DNA of 64,000 nt from Paenibacillus sp. A3 (GCF_001399685.1 NZ_JTHN01000136.1:1-64000); one strand, 5' to 3'. Shown: positions 33,321-42,719, numbered from the stretch's first letter. Numbers and translations are program-made. Notes: generated by a model not told the origin, from the letters alone.

Positions 33321-34265
33321 TTAATGAATGGGCAAATGACGATGCAGGAACGTAAACCAGTTGCGGTACATGATCCCTCTCACCAGTTCCTCCGGAAACC
33401 TTCTAAGCAAAGCTTCCGTCAAGTACGGGATCTGCCCCGCATGCTCCAGTCCCGGAATCCATTGATCGATGCCGTCAAAATCCGACCCGAGCACAAGCTG
33501 GCCGCCGCCCCCCAGCGAGCAAATATGCTCGACATGCTGCAGAACACCGTCAATGGATGCTTGACGGCCTTGCTGCACGAACCAGGGAACGAACGTTACG
33601 CCGATGCGTCCGTCCCGCCGGACAATTTCCCGGATTTGCCCGTTGTTCAAGTTTCTCGGATGTCCGCACACGGCTCTTGCATTGGAATGCGTCGCCACGA
33701 ACGGCTCGGCCGAAGCCGCCGCCAAATCCCAGAACGCCGCCTCGGACAAATGGGACGCATCCAATAGCATACCCAAATCGTTGCAGTCTTTAATAAACGT
33801 TTTGCCGCGCCGCGTAAATCCGCCCTGCCTGGGCTCTAGCACCCCATCGGCCGCCCAATTGGCGTAATTCCATGTCGTTCCGATCATTCGGACGCCCAGA
33901 TGATATAACGTCCGAAGATATAAGGGGTTTCCCTGCAGCGCATCCGCGCCTTCGAGCGTGAGCATCGCTCCGGTCTGATTGCCCGTCAGGACCGCTTCCA
34001 AATCGGCCCGGTTTTTAACCTGCCGCATACGCGGATCCCGCACCACTTTCTGATAAAAAATATTTATATATTCCAAGTAATGGTCAAATTGCGGCTGAGT
34101 TATACGTTCAGGCAAGTAAATCGCAAAAAATTGCAGTTTTACGCCCCCTTGCGTCATTTTCGCATAAGATACGTCCAATGCGCTCGCATGAGGATCGAAA
34201 AAATCAATGGCCGGGTTCTCAACCATTTTGAGCAAAGCATCACAGTGCCCGTCGATAACATGCAT
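33321..34265 (-). CDS. Membrane-dipeptidase family (M19) peptidase
   Basis: 314 residues of the renal dipeptidase/M19 family, zinc enzymes that cleave dipeptides, sometimes D-amino-acid-containing ones. Metal ligands are visible: DGHCD (HxD, residues 5-9), the Glu in MLTLEGADAL, the His in DASHLSEAAFWDL, and VATHSNARAVCGHPRNL. Despite the family name there is no signal peptide, so it is cytoplasmic. GAGGAGG precedes ATG 34265. It lies between spoVS and korAB and is separated from spoVS by a terminator. The physiological substrate is unknown. Confidence 0.9.
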   Translation of the reverse strand: MHVIDGHCDALLKMVENPAIDFFDPHASALDVSYAKMTQGGVKLQFFAIYLPERITQPQFDHYLEYINIFYQKVVRDPRMRQVKNRADLEAVLTGNQTGAMLTLEGADALQGNPLYLRTLYHLGVRMIGTTWNYANWAADGVLEPRQGGFTRRGKTFIKDCNDLGMLLDASHLSEAAFWDLAAASAEPFVATHSNARAVCGHPRNLNNGQIREIVRRDGRIGVTFVPWFVQQGRQASIDGVLQHVEHICSLGGGGQLVLGSDFDGIDQWIPGLEHAGQIPYLTEALLRRFPEELVRGIMYRNWFTFLHRHLPIH

Positions 34266-34316
34266 CGGCTATCCCTCCTCGGGAGCAGGTTTGACTGGGC
34301 CAAAATGAAATGAAAC

Positions 34317-34347
34317 CAAAAAAACCTGTCTACATAAGTAAACAGGT
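34317..34347 (-). terminator. Terminator of spoVS
   Basis: Minus strand: ACCTGTTTAC / GTAGACAGGT stem (10 bp with one wobble) with a TTAT loop, then seven T. Confidence 0.85.
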
Positions 34348-34380
34348 GCTTTGGTCGTTCGGTTATAAGCTGCAAAGCCA

Positions 34381-34641
34381 TTATCTCGGTTCTACAATCA
34401 GCTTAATGGCTGTCCGGTCTTCGCCGTCGATGACAATATCGGTAAACGCTGGTATGCAGATCAAATCAACCCCGCTGGGAGCCACAAATCCTCGCGCGAT
34501 GGCTACGGCTTTGATCGCTTGGTTGAGGGCCCCTGCCCCGATGGCCTGGAGCTCAGCAGCCCCGCGTTCACGCAATACTCCAGCCAACGCGCCTGCGACG
34601 GAATTTGGGTTGGATTTTGCTGACACTTTTAATACTTCCAT
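34381..34641 (-). CDS. spoVS: Stage V sporulation protein S
   Basis: 86 residues, the exact family length, nearly identical in style to other SpoVS proteins: MEVLKVSAKSNPNSVAGALA, GAGALNQAIKAVAIARGFV and DLICIPAFTDIVIDG. A small Alba-like nucleic-acid-binding protein that influences sporulation and septation. GAGGAGG lies eight bases before ATG 34641. A sigma-H type promoter is positioned about 50-70 bp upstream, as expected for this gene. It follows ymdB as in Bacillus. Confidence 0.97.
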   Translation of the reverse strand: MEVLKVSAKSNPNSVAGALAGVLRERGAAELQAIGAGALNQAIKAVAIARGFVAPSGVDLICIPAFTDIVIDGEDRTAIKLIVEPR

Positions 34642-34687
34642 GAAAAGTACCTCCTCGGGAATGATGATTGCTTCCAGTACTAATCAT

Positions 34688-34713
34688 ATTCTAGGAATTT
34701 GCGGTTAATTCCT
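34688..34713 (-). promoter_or_regulatory. Sigma-H type promoter of spoVS
   Basis: AGGAATT (34713-34707), 13-bp spacer, TAGAAT (34693-34688), matching the sigma-H pattern AGGAWWT ... RGAAT. B. subtilis spoVS is known to be sigma-H dependent, which supports the call. Confidence 0.65.
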
Positions 34714-34760
34714 TCTACCCGAAGATGGTATTTTCTAAAATATTTGAATTGTCCGTCAAT

Positions 34761-35555
34761 TCAATCGAACAAGATCGTCTCTTCATCCATGCGAATCAAC
34801 TGAATCTTTTTTCCGAGCCCTGTAGCCGGGTCCAACTCAATGCTGACGGCATGAAAATGCCATTTGCCTTCGTCCACGACAAAGCGTACGGGAAGCTGGG
34901 TTTTAAATTTTTGCAGCACGGCGTTCCGCTCCATTCCGAGAATACCGTCCCGCGGGCCGACCATCCCTACATCCGTCACATAAGCCGTGCCTTGAGGCAG
35001 CAGCCGTTCGTCGTTCGTCTGCACATGCGTGTGCGTCCCGACAACGGCGGATACTTTACCGTCCAAATGCCAGCCCATCGCCAGCTTCTCCGAAGTTGCC
35101 TCGGCATGAAAGTCCACGAAGATGTACTTCGTTCTCTTTTTGGCCTGCTCAACCAGCTCATTCGCTTTCTCAAACGGACAATCGAGCGGAGGCAAAAAGG
35201 TGCGTCCCTGCAAATTGATGAGGGCGAGTTCGATGTCTTTTACTTTGATAAACGTCATCCCTTTTCCGGGCGTTCCCTGCGGGAAATTGGCCGGCCGGAC
35301 CATCCGGTCTTCCTTGTCGATGAAATCGAAAATTTCCTTCTGGTCCCACGTATGATTACCCATCGTGATCCCATGTACGCCAAGCTCGAAGAAGTCTTTG
35401 GCGATAGCGGCCGTGATGCCCCGTCCTGCTGCCGCGTTCTCACCGTTCACAATGATCCAATGCGGGTTATATTTATTTTTGAGGGTCGGTAAGCACGTTT
35501 TCAACGCTTTTCGGCCGACCGAACCAACAATATCTCCAATGAACAGTATTTTCAT
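34761..35555 (-). CDS. ymdB: YmdB metallophosphodiesterase
   Basis: 264 residues. A di-metal phosphodiesterase of the calcineurin-like superfamily, reported in B. subtilis to cleave cyclic nucleotides and to affect biofilm and motility bistability. Metal motifs are FIGDIVGSVGR (Asp8), VNGENAAAGRG, MGNHTWD, DFHAEATSEK and VGTHTHVQTND. It lies downstream of rny, the typical order, but a very strong hairpin at 35608-35639 lies between the two genes. ATG 35555 has GGGGGAGAG upstream. Confidence 0.96.
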   Translation of the reverse strand: MKILFIGDIVGSVGRKALKTCLPTLKNKYNPHWIIVNGENAAAGRGITAAIAKDFFELGVHGITMGNHTWDQKEIFDFIDKEDRMVRPANFPQGTPGKGMTFIKVKDIELALINLQGRTFLPPLDCPFEKANELVEQAKKRTKYIFVDFHAEATSEKLAMGWHLDGKVSAVVGTHTHVQTNDERLLPQGTAYVTDVGMVGPRDGILGMERNAVLQKFKTQLPVRFVVDEGKWHFHAVSIELDPATGLGKKIQLIRMDEETILFD

Positions 35556-35607
35556 CGGACTCTCCCCCTACCTCACTTTAATTTACTGCAACTTTCCGCT
35601 GAATTAG

Positions 35608-35639
35608 AGAGGGAAGTGGCAAAATCGCCACTTCCCTCT
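35608..35639. other. Perfect 13-bp hairpin between rny and ymdB
   Basis: AGAGGGAAGTGGC and GCCACTTCCCTCT flank a 6-base loop, 14 bp after the rny stop. On the minus strand it is followed by CTAATTC and not by a T-tract, so it is not a standard terminator. It may be a stability or processing element, or a weak terminator between the two genes. Confidence 0.7.
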
Positions 35640-35652
35640 GTAGTGTATGCAA

Positions 35653-37197
35653 TTATTTGGCGTATTCTACAGCGCGCGTTTCCCGAATGACCGTGACCTT
35701 GATGTGACCCGGATAATCGAGCTCGCTTTCGATTTTCTTCGTAATGTCTCTTGCCAGTCGGAATGCCTCGGTATCGTCCACCTTCTCAGGTTGAACCATT
35801 ACGCGCACTTCGCGTCCGGCTTGGATCGCATACGATTTCTCGACGCCTTCGAACGATTCGGAGATCTCTTCGAGCTTCTCGAGCCTTTTGATGTACGTTT
35901 CGAGCGTTTCCCGGCGCGCGCCTGGCCTTGCTGCAGACAGCGCATCAGCCGCGCCGACCAGCATAGCGATGACCGAAGTCGCTTCACAGTCGCCGTGATG
36001 CGAAGCGATACTGTTAATGACCACCGGATGCTCCTTGTACTTCTTGGCGATCTCAACGCCGATCTCGACGTGAGAGCCTTCCACTTCGTGATCCAATGCT
36101 TTCCCGATGTCATGAAGGAGACCGGCACGTTTCGCCAATGTCACGTCTTCTCCGAGTTCTCCTGCCATCAGTCCGGCGAGGTAAGCCACTTCCATGGAAT
36201 GCTTGAGCACGTTTTGACCGTAGCTTGTACGGAATTTGAGTCGGCCCAAAATTTTGATCAAGTCGGGGTGAAGGCCATGTACGCCGGTTTCGAACGTTGC
36301 TTGCTCCCCGTATTCGCGGATCCGCTCGTCGACTTCTTTGCGGGACTTCTCGACCATTTCTTCAATGCGGGCCGGATGGATTCGTCCGTCCGCTACAAGC
36401 TTCTCAAGGGAAGTTCGGGCGATTTCCCGACGAATCGGGTCAAACCCGGACAGAATGACGGCTTCCGGCGTGTCGTCGATGATCAAATCGATGCCGGTGA
36501 GCGTCTCCAGCGCCCGGATATTGCGCCCTTCACGTCCGATAATCCGGCCTTTCATCTCTTCATTCGGAAGCGCTACGACCGATACGGTCGTTTCAGCCAC
36601 ATGGTCGGCCGCACAGCGTTGAATAGCAAGAGTGATGATTTCTCTGGCCTTTTTGTCGCCTTCTTCTTTGGCTTGCTGTTCGATTTCCTTGATCAATTGA
36701 GCGGTTTCATGGCGAACTTCCTGCTCTACGTTGGTCAAAATGATTTGTTTGGCATCGTCCATCGTCAACGCAGAAATTCGCTCCAGCTCGGCAACTTGAT
36801 CTTTATAAATCTGATCAATTTGCGTTTGGGTTTCTTCGATTCGTTTCTCCTTGTTGGCGACCTGCTCCTCTTTTTTCTCAAGAGATTCTAATTTTTTATC
36901 CAGCGATTCCTCTTTTTGCAACAATCGTCTCTCTTGTCGTTGAGTTTCATTTCGACGGTCACGAATGTCTTTTTCAGCTTCGGTTCTGAGCTTGTGAATC
37001 TCGTCTTTCGCCTCCAGAACCGCTTCTTTCTTCAGTGCTTCTGCCTCTTTACGGGCATTTTCCTTGATCTGCTCGGCAGCATGTTCAGCACTGGAAATCT
37101 TCGCCTCTGCAAGGGACTTGCGGATAAAATAACCGATCCCGAAGCATAGAGCACCAACAACGAGAACGACTATGATCCAGATGACTGTCGTAGGCAT
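35653..37197 (-). CDS. rny: Ribonuclease Y
   Basis: 514 residues. A membrane-anchored endoribonuclease that starts mRNA decay. Order: N-terminal membrane helix ([20 protein letters not shown]), a long coiled coil (about residues 30-200, rich in KEAEAL and EKKEEQ), a KH domain with [13 protein letters not shown], and an HD domain with [15 protein letters not shown] 37197 has AGGAGG eight bases upstream; the GTG at 37206 overlaps that site. It has its own promoter 165-195 bp upstream. RicA, encoded in the same window, belongs to the complex that modulates RNase Y in Bacillus. Confidence 0.97.
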   Translation of the reverse strand: MPTTVIWIIVVLVVGALCFGIGYFIRKSLAEAKISSAEHAAEQIKENARKEAEALKKEAVLEAKDEIHKLRTEAEKDIRDRRNETQRQERRLLQKEESLDKKLESLEKKEEQVANKEKRIEETQTQIDQIYKDQVAELERISALTMDDAKQIILTNVEQEVRHETAQLIKEIEQQAKEEGDKKAREIITLAIQRCAADHVAETTVSVVALPNEEMKGRIIGREGRNIRALETLTGIDLIIDDTPEAVILSGFDPIRREIARTSLEKLVADGRIHPARIEEMVEKSRKEVDERIREYGEQATFETGVHGLHPDLIKILGRLKFRTSYGQNVLKHSMEVAYLAGLMAGELGEDVTLAKRAGLLHDIGKALDHEVEGSHVEIGVEIAKKYKEHPVVINSIASHHGDCEATSVIAMLVGAADALSAARPGARRETLETYIKRLEKLEEISESFEGVEKSYAIQAGREVRVMVQPEKVDDTEAFRLARDITKKIESELDYPGHIKVTVIRETRAVEYAK

Positions 37198-37360
37198 CCA
37201 GTTCACCTCCTCGTTGTTTCTCCAAGGGGTAAGCTTGGGATAATCAGGTTGTTTAATCCATTCTACAAGCGCTAGTAAAAAGTAAAAATTGGCGATTTTA
37301 CTTTGTTCGAATCTCCCTCGGGCTGTTCAGGAAGATTCTGTGTATCGCATTTACATGATT

Positions 37361-37390
37361 ATTTTATCTTTTGACAAAGAAGCTTGTCAA
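37361..37390 (-). promoter_or_regulatory. rny promoter
   Basis: TTGACA (37390-37385), 18-bp spacer, TAAAAT (37366-37361). It leaves a leader of about 155 nt before the rny start codon. Confidence 0.65.
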
Positions 37391-37450
37391 GGTGTTCGGT
37401 CCGAATGAGTCGATATTCCGCCCGTCACATGATTACGTTTTCCATATTTG

Positions 37451-38158
37451 CTAAAATTGCTCTTCCTCCGGGAACATCTCTTCATCCCAATCCCCCTCCG
37501 ATCCTTTTTGAGGCAAGCGCGCCAGCACTTTGCTAACGACCGTTCCCGGATACCCCCGGCGTTGCAGGAAGCCGGCAATTTTCCGCCTTGCCTTCACCGG
37601 GTCTTTCTCCAGCTCCGAACGATACCGTTTCGAGGCAAGACTGTACGCCATCGCAAATTCCGTTTCTTCGTCCACCTGCTCCATCGCCGCTTGAATATGA
37701 TCTTTACGAATCCCTTTTTGCTGTAGCTCCTGCTTGATCCAATGCCGCCCTTTTTTTTGCGATTCGAGGCGCTGTTTGGTGAGCTGCTCGGCAAATTGCT
37801 CGTCGTTCAAGTAGCCTTCCTTCGCCAGACGCTCGACCGTCGATGCCGTGATTTCCGGCGTGTACCCTTTTTGCTTCAGCCGGGCCTTCATTTCATGTTC
37901 GGACCGGAGCCTGCTGGACAGCAGACGGATCGCATCCAAATAAGCTTTATGCGCTTCGTCCTCGGCCAAAATCTGCTCAAGCTGCGCTGCTTCGACGGCT
38001 TCGCCTTTGAGGAGCCTGTGCTTGATCATCAAGTCCTCATGGACCGAGAACGCAAAGGTCTCGTCGATATAAATGTTATAACGGTGCGGCCCCCTGCGCT
38101 GCCGCTCCACCTTCGTAATCAGCCCCGATTGAAGCTGCGGCCTTTCCTGCTCGATCAT
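37451..38158 (-). CDS. recX: Regulatory protein RecX
   Basis: 235 residues. It binds RecA filaments and modulates recombination. Three-helix RecX repeats are recognisable: AIRLLSSRLRSEHEMKARL, EGYLNDEQFAEQLTKQRLES, and ARRKIAGFLQRRGYPGTVVS. The start chosen is ATG 38158, with GGGAGG upstream. A GTG at 38194 would extend the protein but lies inside the recA terminator stem and has no ribosome binding site. It directly follows recA, separated by that terminator. Confidence 0.93.
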   Translation of the reverse strand: MIEQERPQLQSGLITKVERQRRGPHRYNIYIDETFAFSVHEDLMIKHRLLKGEAVEAAQLEQILAEDEAHKAYLDAIRLLSSRLRSEHEMKARLKQKGYTPEITASTVERLAKEGYLNDEQFAEQLTKQRLESQKKGRHWIKQELQQKGIRKDHIQAAMEQVDEETEFAMAYSLASKRYRSELEKDPVKARRKIAGFLQRRGYPGTVVSKVLARLPQKGSEGDWDEEMFPEEEQF

Positions 38159-38187
38159 GAATCCAAGTACCTCCCTTGAAAATGGCA

Positions 38188-38220
38188 AAGGCACCTTTAA
38201 TCTGGATTAAAGGTGCCGGA
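38188..38220 (-). terminator. Terminator between recA and recX
   Basis: Minus strand: GGCACCTTTAATC / GATTAAAGGTGCC perfect 13-bp stem with a 2-4 base loop, then TTTGCCATTTT. The broken T-tract may allow partial readthrough into recX. Confidence 0.75.
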
Positions 38221-38224
38221 ACGT

Positions 38225-39280
38225 TTATTCTTGCTCTTCAAACAGCGCCAATTCTTCGTCTTCTTCGTCCTCGTCCGTATTCGGCCCTACTACCGGAATC
38301 AGGTTGCTGTTCTCTCGAATTTTTTTCTCGATGACATCGGCAATATGCGGGTTTTCCTTCAGGAACTGCTTCGCATTTTCGCGTCCTTGGCCGAGACGGT
38401 CGTTATTGTAAGAGTACCACGCGCCGCTCTTCTGGATGACATCCATCTCGGTGGCGATATCGACGATACTGCCTTCCTTGGATATGCCTTCACCGTACAT
38501 AATATCGATATCCGCTTGCTTGAACGGAGGCGCTACTTTGTTCTTGACGACTTTGATCCGGGTCCGGTTACCGACCATATCATTGCCTTGCTTAATCGTC
38601 TCTACGCGGCGTACGTCAAGCCTGACGGACGAATAAAACTTGAGCGCGCGGCCCCCTGGAGTCGTTTCCGGGTTGCCGAACATAACGCCGACCTTTTCGC
38701 GCAATTGGTTGATAAAGATAGCGATCGTTTTTGACTTGTTGATTGCCCCGGACAGCTTCCGCAGCGCCTGCGACATAAGGCGGGCTTGCAAGCCGACGTG
38801 GGAGTCCCCCATCTCGCCTTCGATTTCGGCCTTCGGTACGAGAGCCGCAACCGAGTCGATGACGATGATGTCGACCGCCCCGCTGCGTACCAGCGCTTCC
38901 GCAATTTCCAGCGCCTGCTCGCCCGTATCGGGCTGGGAGAGCAGCAGCTCGTCGATGTTGATGCCGAGCTTGCTTGCATATAACGGGTCCAGCGCGTGCT
39001 CCGCATCGATGAACGCCGCGGTGCCGCCGATTTTCTGAACTTCGGCGATGGCGTGAAGCGCTACCGTCGTTTTACCGGACGATTCCGGTCCGTATACCTC
39101 TATAATTCTACCTCGCGGAAATCCGCCGATGCCCAGGGCGATATCCAAGGCCAGCGATCCGCTTGGGATCGTCTCTACCTGCATATGGGTCGATTCGCCC
39201 AATTTCATGATCGAACCTTTCCCGAATTGCTTTTCAATTTGACGAAGGGCATTTTCCAAGGCTGCGCGCCGATCTGACAA
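38225..39280 (-). CDS. recA: Recombinase RecA
   Basis: 351 residues. An ATP-dependent strand-exchange protein and LexA co-protease. Walker A is GPESSGKTT, with [19 protein letters not shown]-type Walker B ([12 protein letters not shown]), the L2 loop [22 protein letters not shown], and an acidic C-tail ([14 protein letters not shown]). The start is TTG 39280 ([18 protein letters not shown]) with AAAGGA ten bases upstream; the GTG at 39289 touches the ribosome binding site. It has its own promoter with a LexA-type box, downstream of cinA and its terminator. Confidence 0.98.
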   Translation of the reverse strand: MSDRRAALENALRQIEKQFGKGSIMKLGESTHMQVETIPSGSLALDIALGIGGFPRGRIIEVYGPESSGKTTVALHAIAEVQKIGGTAAFIDAEHALDPLYASKLGINIDELLLSQPDTGEQALEIAEALVRSGAVDIIVIDSVAALVPKAEIEGEMGDSHVGLQARLMSQALRKLSGAINKSKTIAIFINQLREKVGVMFGNPETTPGGRALKFYSSVRLDVRRVETIKQGNDMVGNRTRIKVVKNKVAPPFKQADIDIMYGEGISKEGSIVDIATEMDVIQKSGAWYSYNNDRLGQGRENAKQFLKENPHIADVIEKKIRENSNLIPVVGPNTDEDEEDEELALFEEQE

Positions 39281-39316
39281 AAGAATCACGTCCTTTTTGA
39301 TTTATCTGCTGATACC

Positions 39317-39368
39317 ATATTACCGTGTTTTGAATCGGCTGACAAGCATTTTTCCGAACATACATTCG
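39317..39368 (-). promoter_or_regulatory. recA promoter and LexA (SOS) box
   Basis: TTGTCA (39345-39340), 17-bp spacer, TAATAT (39322-39317). Immediately upstream, 39355-39368 reads CGAATGTATGTTCG on the minus strand, nine of ten matches to the Gram-positive SOS box CGAAC-N4-GTTCG. Confidence 0.8.
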
Positions 39369-39380
39369 CTTGCTTAGCAA

Positions 39381-39424
39381 AAGAAAAACCGTAACACGTT
39401 TGATTCAAAAATGTTACGGTTCTT
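39381..39424 (-). terminator. Terminator of the rimO-pgsA-cinA operon
   Basis: Minus strand: AACCGTAACA / TGTTACGGTT stem (10 bp), 13-base loop, then TTTCTTTT. It lies upstream of the recA promoter. Confidence 0.85.
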
Positions 39425-39465
39425 CCGCTAACATCTATTATACTTTATTTTGGGTATTCTGGCAA

Positions 39466-40713
39466 CTATGATTTTATCGTTTTCCATAAATGATAGAGTG
39501 CGCTTTTCGCTGCCCGCAGCTTGATCGTTTCGCGGTTGCCGGACAGCTGGAGCTTGACGGCAAAGGCTTGACCGCTCCGGTGCGCGAGACCTACGTAGAC
39601 CAAGCCGACCGGCTTGCCTTCCGTCTCGCCAGGCCCTGCGACGCCGGTAATCGATACGGCAATGTCCGCTTCCAGCAGACGAAGCGTATTGCGCGCAAGC
39701 TCCGCCGCGGTCTCCTCGCTGACGGCACCCGGCGCGTCCGGTCCTTCCAACAGCTCCATCGGCACGCCGAGCAGCTTATGCTTTAACGCCGAGGAGTAGC
39801 AAATGACGCCGCCCAGAAACGATTGCGAGCTCCCCGGAACGGCAGTCAGCAGATCGCTGAGCAGACCTCCCGTGCAGCTCTCGGCTACGGCAAGCTTTTG
39901 CCCGCTCTCCGCAAGCATACGCAGCACCTGCTGCTCCAGAGTGAGGTCCTCGGACGCGTAAATATGCTCGTCCAGCCGGCCCCGGATTTCCGCTTCCAGC
40001 GGGCGGAGTCTGGTCATCGCCTCGTCAGGCGAAGAGGCGCGCGTCGTAAGCCGGATTGCCACCTCGCCCTCCTTGGCATAAGGGGCAATGGTCGGGTCCG
40101 TCTGGGCCTCGATTAAATCGATCAAGGCATGCTCCAGCGCCGACTCTCCGATCCCCGCGAACTTTAGCATGACCGAGTAAAGCGGCTGCACGTGGTCCAT
40201 CTTGGATTCAATCCAAGGCTTGGCATACCGGTCGAACATCGGCTTCATTTCTTTGGGCGGGCCAGGAAGCAAAATGTAGTGCGTCCCCTCGTGCGTCACC
40301 GCTACGCCTACCGCAAGCCCCGTGTCGTTCGACAACGGATCGCTTTGCTCCAGCATCAGCGCCTGCCGCGCATTGCTTTCCACCATCGGGATGCCCCGCC
40401 GCTGGAACATCTCGGTCATTTTATTCATCGAAGGCTCATGAATGACAAGCTTTTGCCCGAGCACCTCGCCCAGCACATCCTTGGTCAAATCGTCCTGCGT
40501 CGGTCCGAGTCCGCCCGTGCAAATAATGAGATCCGCACGGCCCTTGGCGATATGCAGCGACTCTTTGATCCGCGAGACGTTGTCGCCGACGACCGTCTGG
40601 AAATAAACGCCCACACCGATATCCGCAAGGCCTTTGGCTAAGTACTGCGCATTCGTATTTACGATTTGTCCCATCAGCAGTTCGGTGCCGACGGCTATAA
40701 TCTCAGCTCTCAC
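39466..40713 (-). CDS. cinA: CinA family protein (competence/damage-inducible)
   Basis: 415 residues with two domains: an N-terminal MoaB/COG1058 domain (GTELLMGQIVNTNAQYLAKG, GGLGPTQDDLTKDVLGEVLG, LPGPPKEMKPMFD), associated with ADP-ribose/NAD pyrophosphatase activity, and a C-terminal nicotinamide-mononucleotide deamidase domain (LAVAESCTGGLLSDLLTAVP, ITGVAGPGETEGKPVG). It recycles NAD by-products and is linked to transformation through RecA. The start is GTG 40713, six bases after GGAGG. Last gene of the rimO-pgsA-cinA unit, upstream of recA as in Bacillus. Confidence 0.96.
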   Translation of the reverse strand: MRAEIIAVGTELLMGQIVNTNAQYLAKGLADIGVGVYFQTVVGDNVSRIKESLHIAKGRADLIICTGGLGPTQDDLTKDVLGEVLGQKLVIHEPSMNKMTEMFQRRGIPMVESNARQALMLEQSDPLSNDTGLAVGVAVTHEGTHYILLPGPPKEMKPMFDRYAKPWIESKMDHVQPLYSVMLKFAGIGESALEHALIDLIEAQTDPTIAPYAKEGEVAIRLTTRASSPDEAMTRLRPLEAEIRGRLDEHIYASEDLTLEQQVLRMLAESGQKLAVAESCTGGLLSDLLTAVPGSSQSFLGGVICYSSALKHKLLGVPMELLEGPDAPGAVSEETAAELARNTLRLLEADIAVSITGVAGPGETEGKPVGLVYVGLAHRSGQAFAVKLQLSGNRETIKLRAAKSALYHLWKTIKS

Positions 40714-40751
40714 GGTACGCCTCCAAACAGCACAAAAACAATAGGCTTTCC

Positions 40752-41339
40752 CTACTGTTTTTGATCGCTAAAATTAATGACATGCTTGTTTTTGATAAAA
40801 TAGTCGAAGCCCGAATAAATCGTGATGATAGCGGCAATCCAACTGGCCACGATGTCGAAGCGGAAGTTGATGAACGCAAACGGAAAATTGTTGATGAGCA
40901 GTGCGATAATGGCTGTAATCTGCGCCGCCGTCTTCCATTTCCCCCATTTGCTGGCCGCTATGACGGACCCTTCGAGCAAAGCGATTTGCCGCAAGCCGGT
41001 GACGGCGAACTCGCGGCTGATGATCACAATGACGATCCAAGCGTCAACCTTGTCCATTTCAACGAGCGAGATCAATACGGCAGACACCAAAAGCTTGTCG
41101 GCCAGCGGATCCAGAAGCTTGCCCAGATTGGTGACAAGCTTCCGTTTTCTGGCGATATATCCGTCCAAACTGTCGGTGCTGGCGGCCACGATAAAGATCA
41201 GCGCCGCGATAATCTGGTTGTACGTAATGCTGAACTGCTCGATGCGAATGTGCGGAAACTTAACGTTGACGAGCAGAAATAACATGATGATCGGAACCAG
41301 AAATATTCTCGCCAGAGTGATCCGGTTGGCCAGATTCAT
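40752..41339 (-). CDS. pgsA: CDP-diacylglycerol-glycerol-3-phosphate phosphatidyltransferase
   Basis: 195 residues, about five membrane segments. It makes phosphatidylglycerophosphate, the first committed step to phosphatidylglycerol and cardiolipin. The CDP-alcohol phosphotransferase motif is present in full (DSLDGYIARKR ... LGKLLDPLADK). It begins with MNLANRITLARIFLVPIIM. Its start overlaps the rimO stop by four bases (ATGA), and cinA follows after 38 bp. Confidence 0.96.
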   Translation of the reverse strand: MNLANRITLARIFLVPIIMLFLLVNVKFPHIRIEQFSITYNQIIAALIFIVAASTDSLDGYIARKRKLVTNLGKLLDPLADKLLVSAVLISLVEMDKVDAWIVIVIISREFAVTGLRQIALLEGSVIAASKWGKWKTAAQITAIIALLINNFPFAFINFRFDIVASWIAAIITIYSGFDYFIKNKHVINFSDQKQ

Positions 41340-42664
41340 GCCACGACCTCCCCGGACAAATCAAACTCGAAGGAGTGGGTGATGCGAACCTTGGCAATTT
41401 CGCCAATTTTGAGCTCCCCGCCGCCGACAAACACTTCCCCGTCGATCTCGGGAGCGTCGTACTGCGAACGGCCGACGTAGACGTCGTTGCGCCCGTCGTA
41501 TTTTTCGATCAACACGTCGATCACTTGACCGATCCGCTCGCCGTTGCGCTCGTTAGCAATCTCGCGCTGCAGCTCCATGAGCACGTTCGAACGGTATTCT
41601 TTGACATCGTCCGGCACTTGGTCCGGCAGACGGGAAGCCGGCGTATCTTCCTCCTTGGAATAAGTGAACACGCCTAAACGGTCGAATTTCACTTCGCGGA
41701 TAAACGATTTCAGATTCTCGAAATCTTCTTCCGTTTCCCCCGGAAAACCGACAATAAGCGACGTTCGAAGCGATACGCCCGGAATGCGGTCGCGAATTTT
41801 GCGGATCAGTTCCCGTGCGTCCCGCTGACGTCCCGGACGCCGCATCCGCTTCAAGATGCTGTCTTCGCTATGCTGCAAAGGCATATCGACGTATTTGCAC
41901 ACTTTAGGGTTGTTCGCGATGACGTCGATCAGCTCGTCCGTAAAGAAGCCGGGATACGCATAATGAAGCCGCACCCATTCGATGCCCGGCACGGCGCTTA
42001 CCCGGTTCATCAGCTCCGGCAGCATGAACGTATCGTACAGATCCGTCCCGTAATTAGTCGAATCTTGCGCGATCAGGCTGATCTCCCGGACGCCCTGCGA
42101 AGCCAACTGGGCCACTTCGTCCAGAATCGATTCGACGGAGCGGCTGCGGAACTTGCCCCTCATGATCGGAATGCTGCAGAACGTACAGGCGTTATCGCAG
42201 CCCTCCGCAATTTTCACATAAGCCGTATAGCGCGGAGTCGCCATTCTTCTCGGCAGCTTCTGCTCGTAGTTGAACACCGGATTGCCGACCATCACAGGCT
42301 TGCGGCCGACCAACGCTTGGTCGATAATCTCATTGATATTATGGAAATCCCCGGTGCCGACGATTCCGTCGATCTCCGGCATCTCCTTCATCAATTCTTC
42401 TTTATAGCGCTGGGTCAGGCAGCCCGATACGATCAGCGCCTTGAGATTAGCCGTCTGCTTCAGTTCCGCCAAATCGAGAATCGTATTGACCGATTCCTCT
42501 TTGGCCGCATCGATAAATCCGCATGTATTTACAATAATGATGGTCGCTTCTTCTTTATCGTTCACCAAGGAAAACCCGCGCTCATGCACGAGCCCGGACA
42601 TGATCTCCGAATCGACCAGGTTCTTCTCACATCCTAAGGTAACCACTTTCACTTTCTCTGTCAT
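41336..42664 (-). CDS. rimO: Ribosomal protein S12 methylthiotransferase RimO
   Basis: 442 residues. A radical SAM enzyme that methylthiolates an Asp of ribosomal protein S12. Motifs are TLGCEKNLVDSEIMSG, VNTCGFIDAAKEESV, the radical SAM site EGCDNACTFCSIPIMRG, and a C-terminal TRAM domain (IGQVIDVLIEKYDGRND). It is a MiaB paralogue (miaB is at 28019-29494), but the KNLVDSE and GFIDAAKEES motifs separate it. First gene of the operon with pgsA and cinA; GGAGG precedes ATG 42664. Confidence 0.96.
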   Translation of the reverse strand: MTEKVKVVTLGCEKNLVDSEIMSGLVHERGFSLVNDKEEATIIIVNTCGFIDAAKEESVNTILDLAELKQTANLKALIVSGCLTQRYKEELMKEMPEIDGIVGTGDFHNINEIIDQALVGRKPVMVGNPVFNYEQKLPRRMATPRYTAYVKIAEGCDNACTFCSIPIMRGKFRSRSVESILDEVAQLASQGVREISLIAQDSTNYGTDLYDTFMLPELMNRVSAVPGIEWVRLHYAYPGFFTDELIDVIANNPKVCKYVDMPLQHSEDSILKRMRRPGRQRDARELIRKIRDRIPGVSLRTSLIVGFPGETEEDFENLKSFIREVKFDRLGVFTYSKEEDTPASRLPDQVPDDVKEYRSNVLMELQREIANERNGERIGQVIDVLIEKYDGRNDVYVGRSQYDAPEIDGEVFVGGGELKIGEIAKVRITHSFEFDLSGEVVA

Positions 42665-42719
42665 GTCTAAAATCCTCCACCATGGTTAGTACCTTTTACT
42701 ACTAAACGGTTTGGTTTAA

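Noticed and set aside
38159-38194. Extended recX start at GTG 38194
   Set aside because: The GTG sits inside the recA terminator stem and has no ribosome binding site, while ATG 38158 follows GGGAGG.
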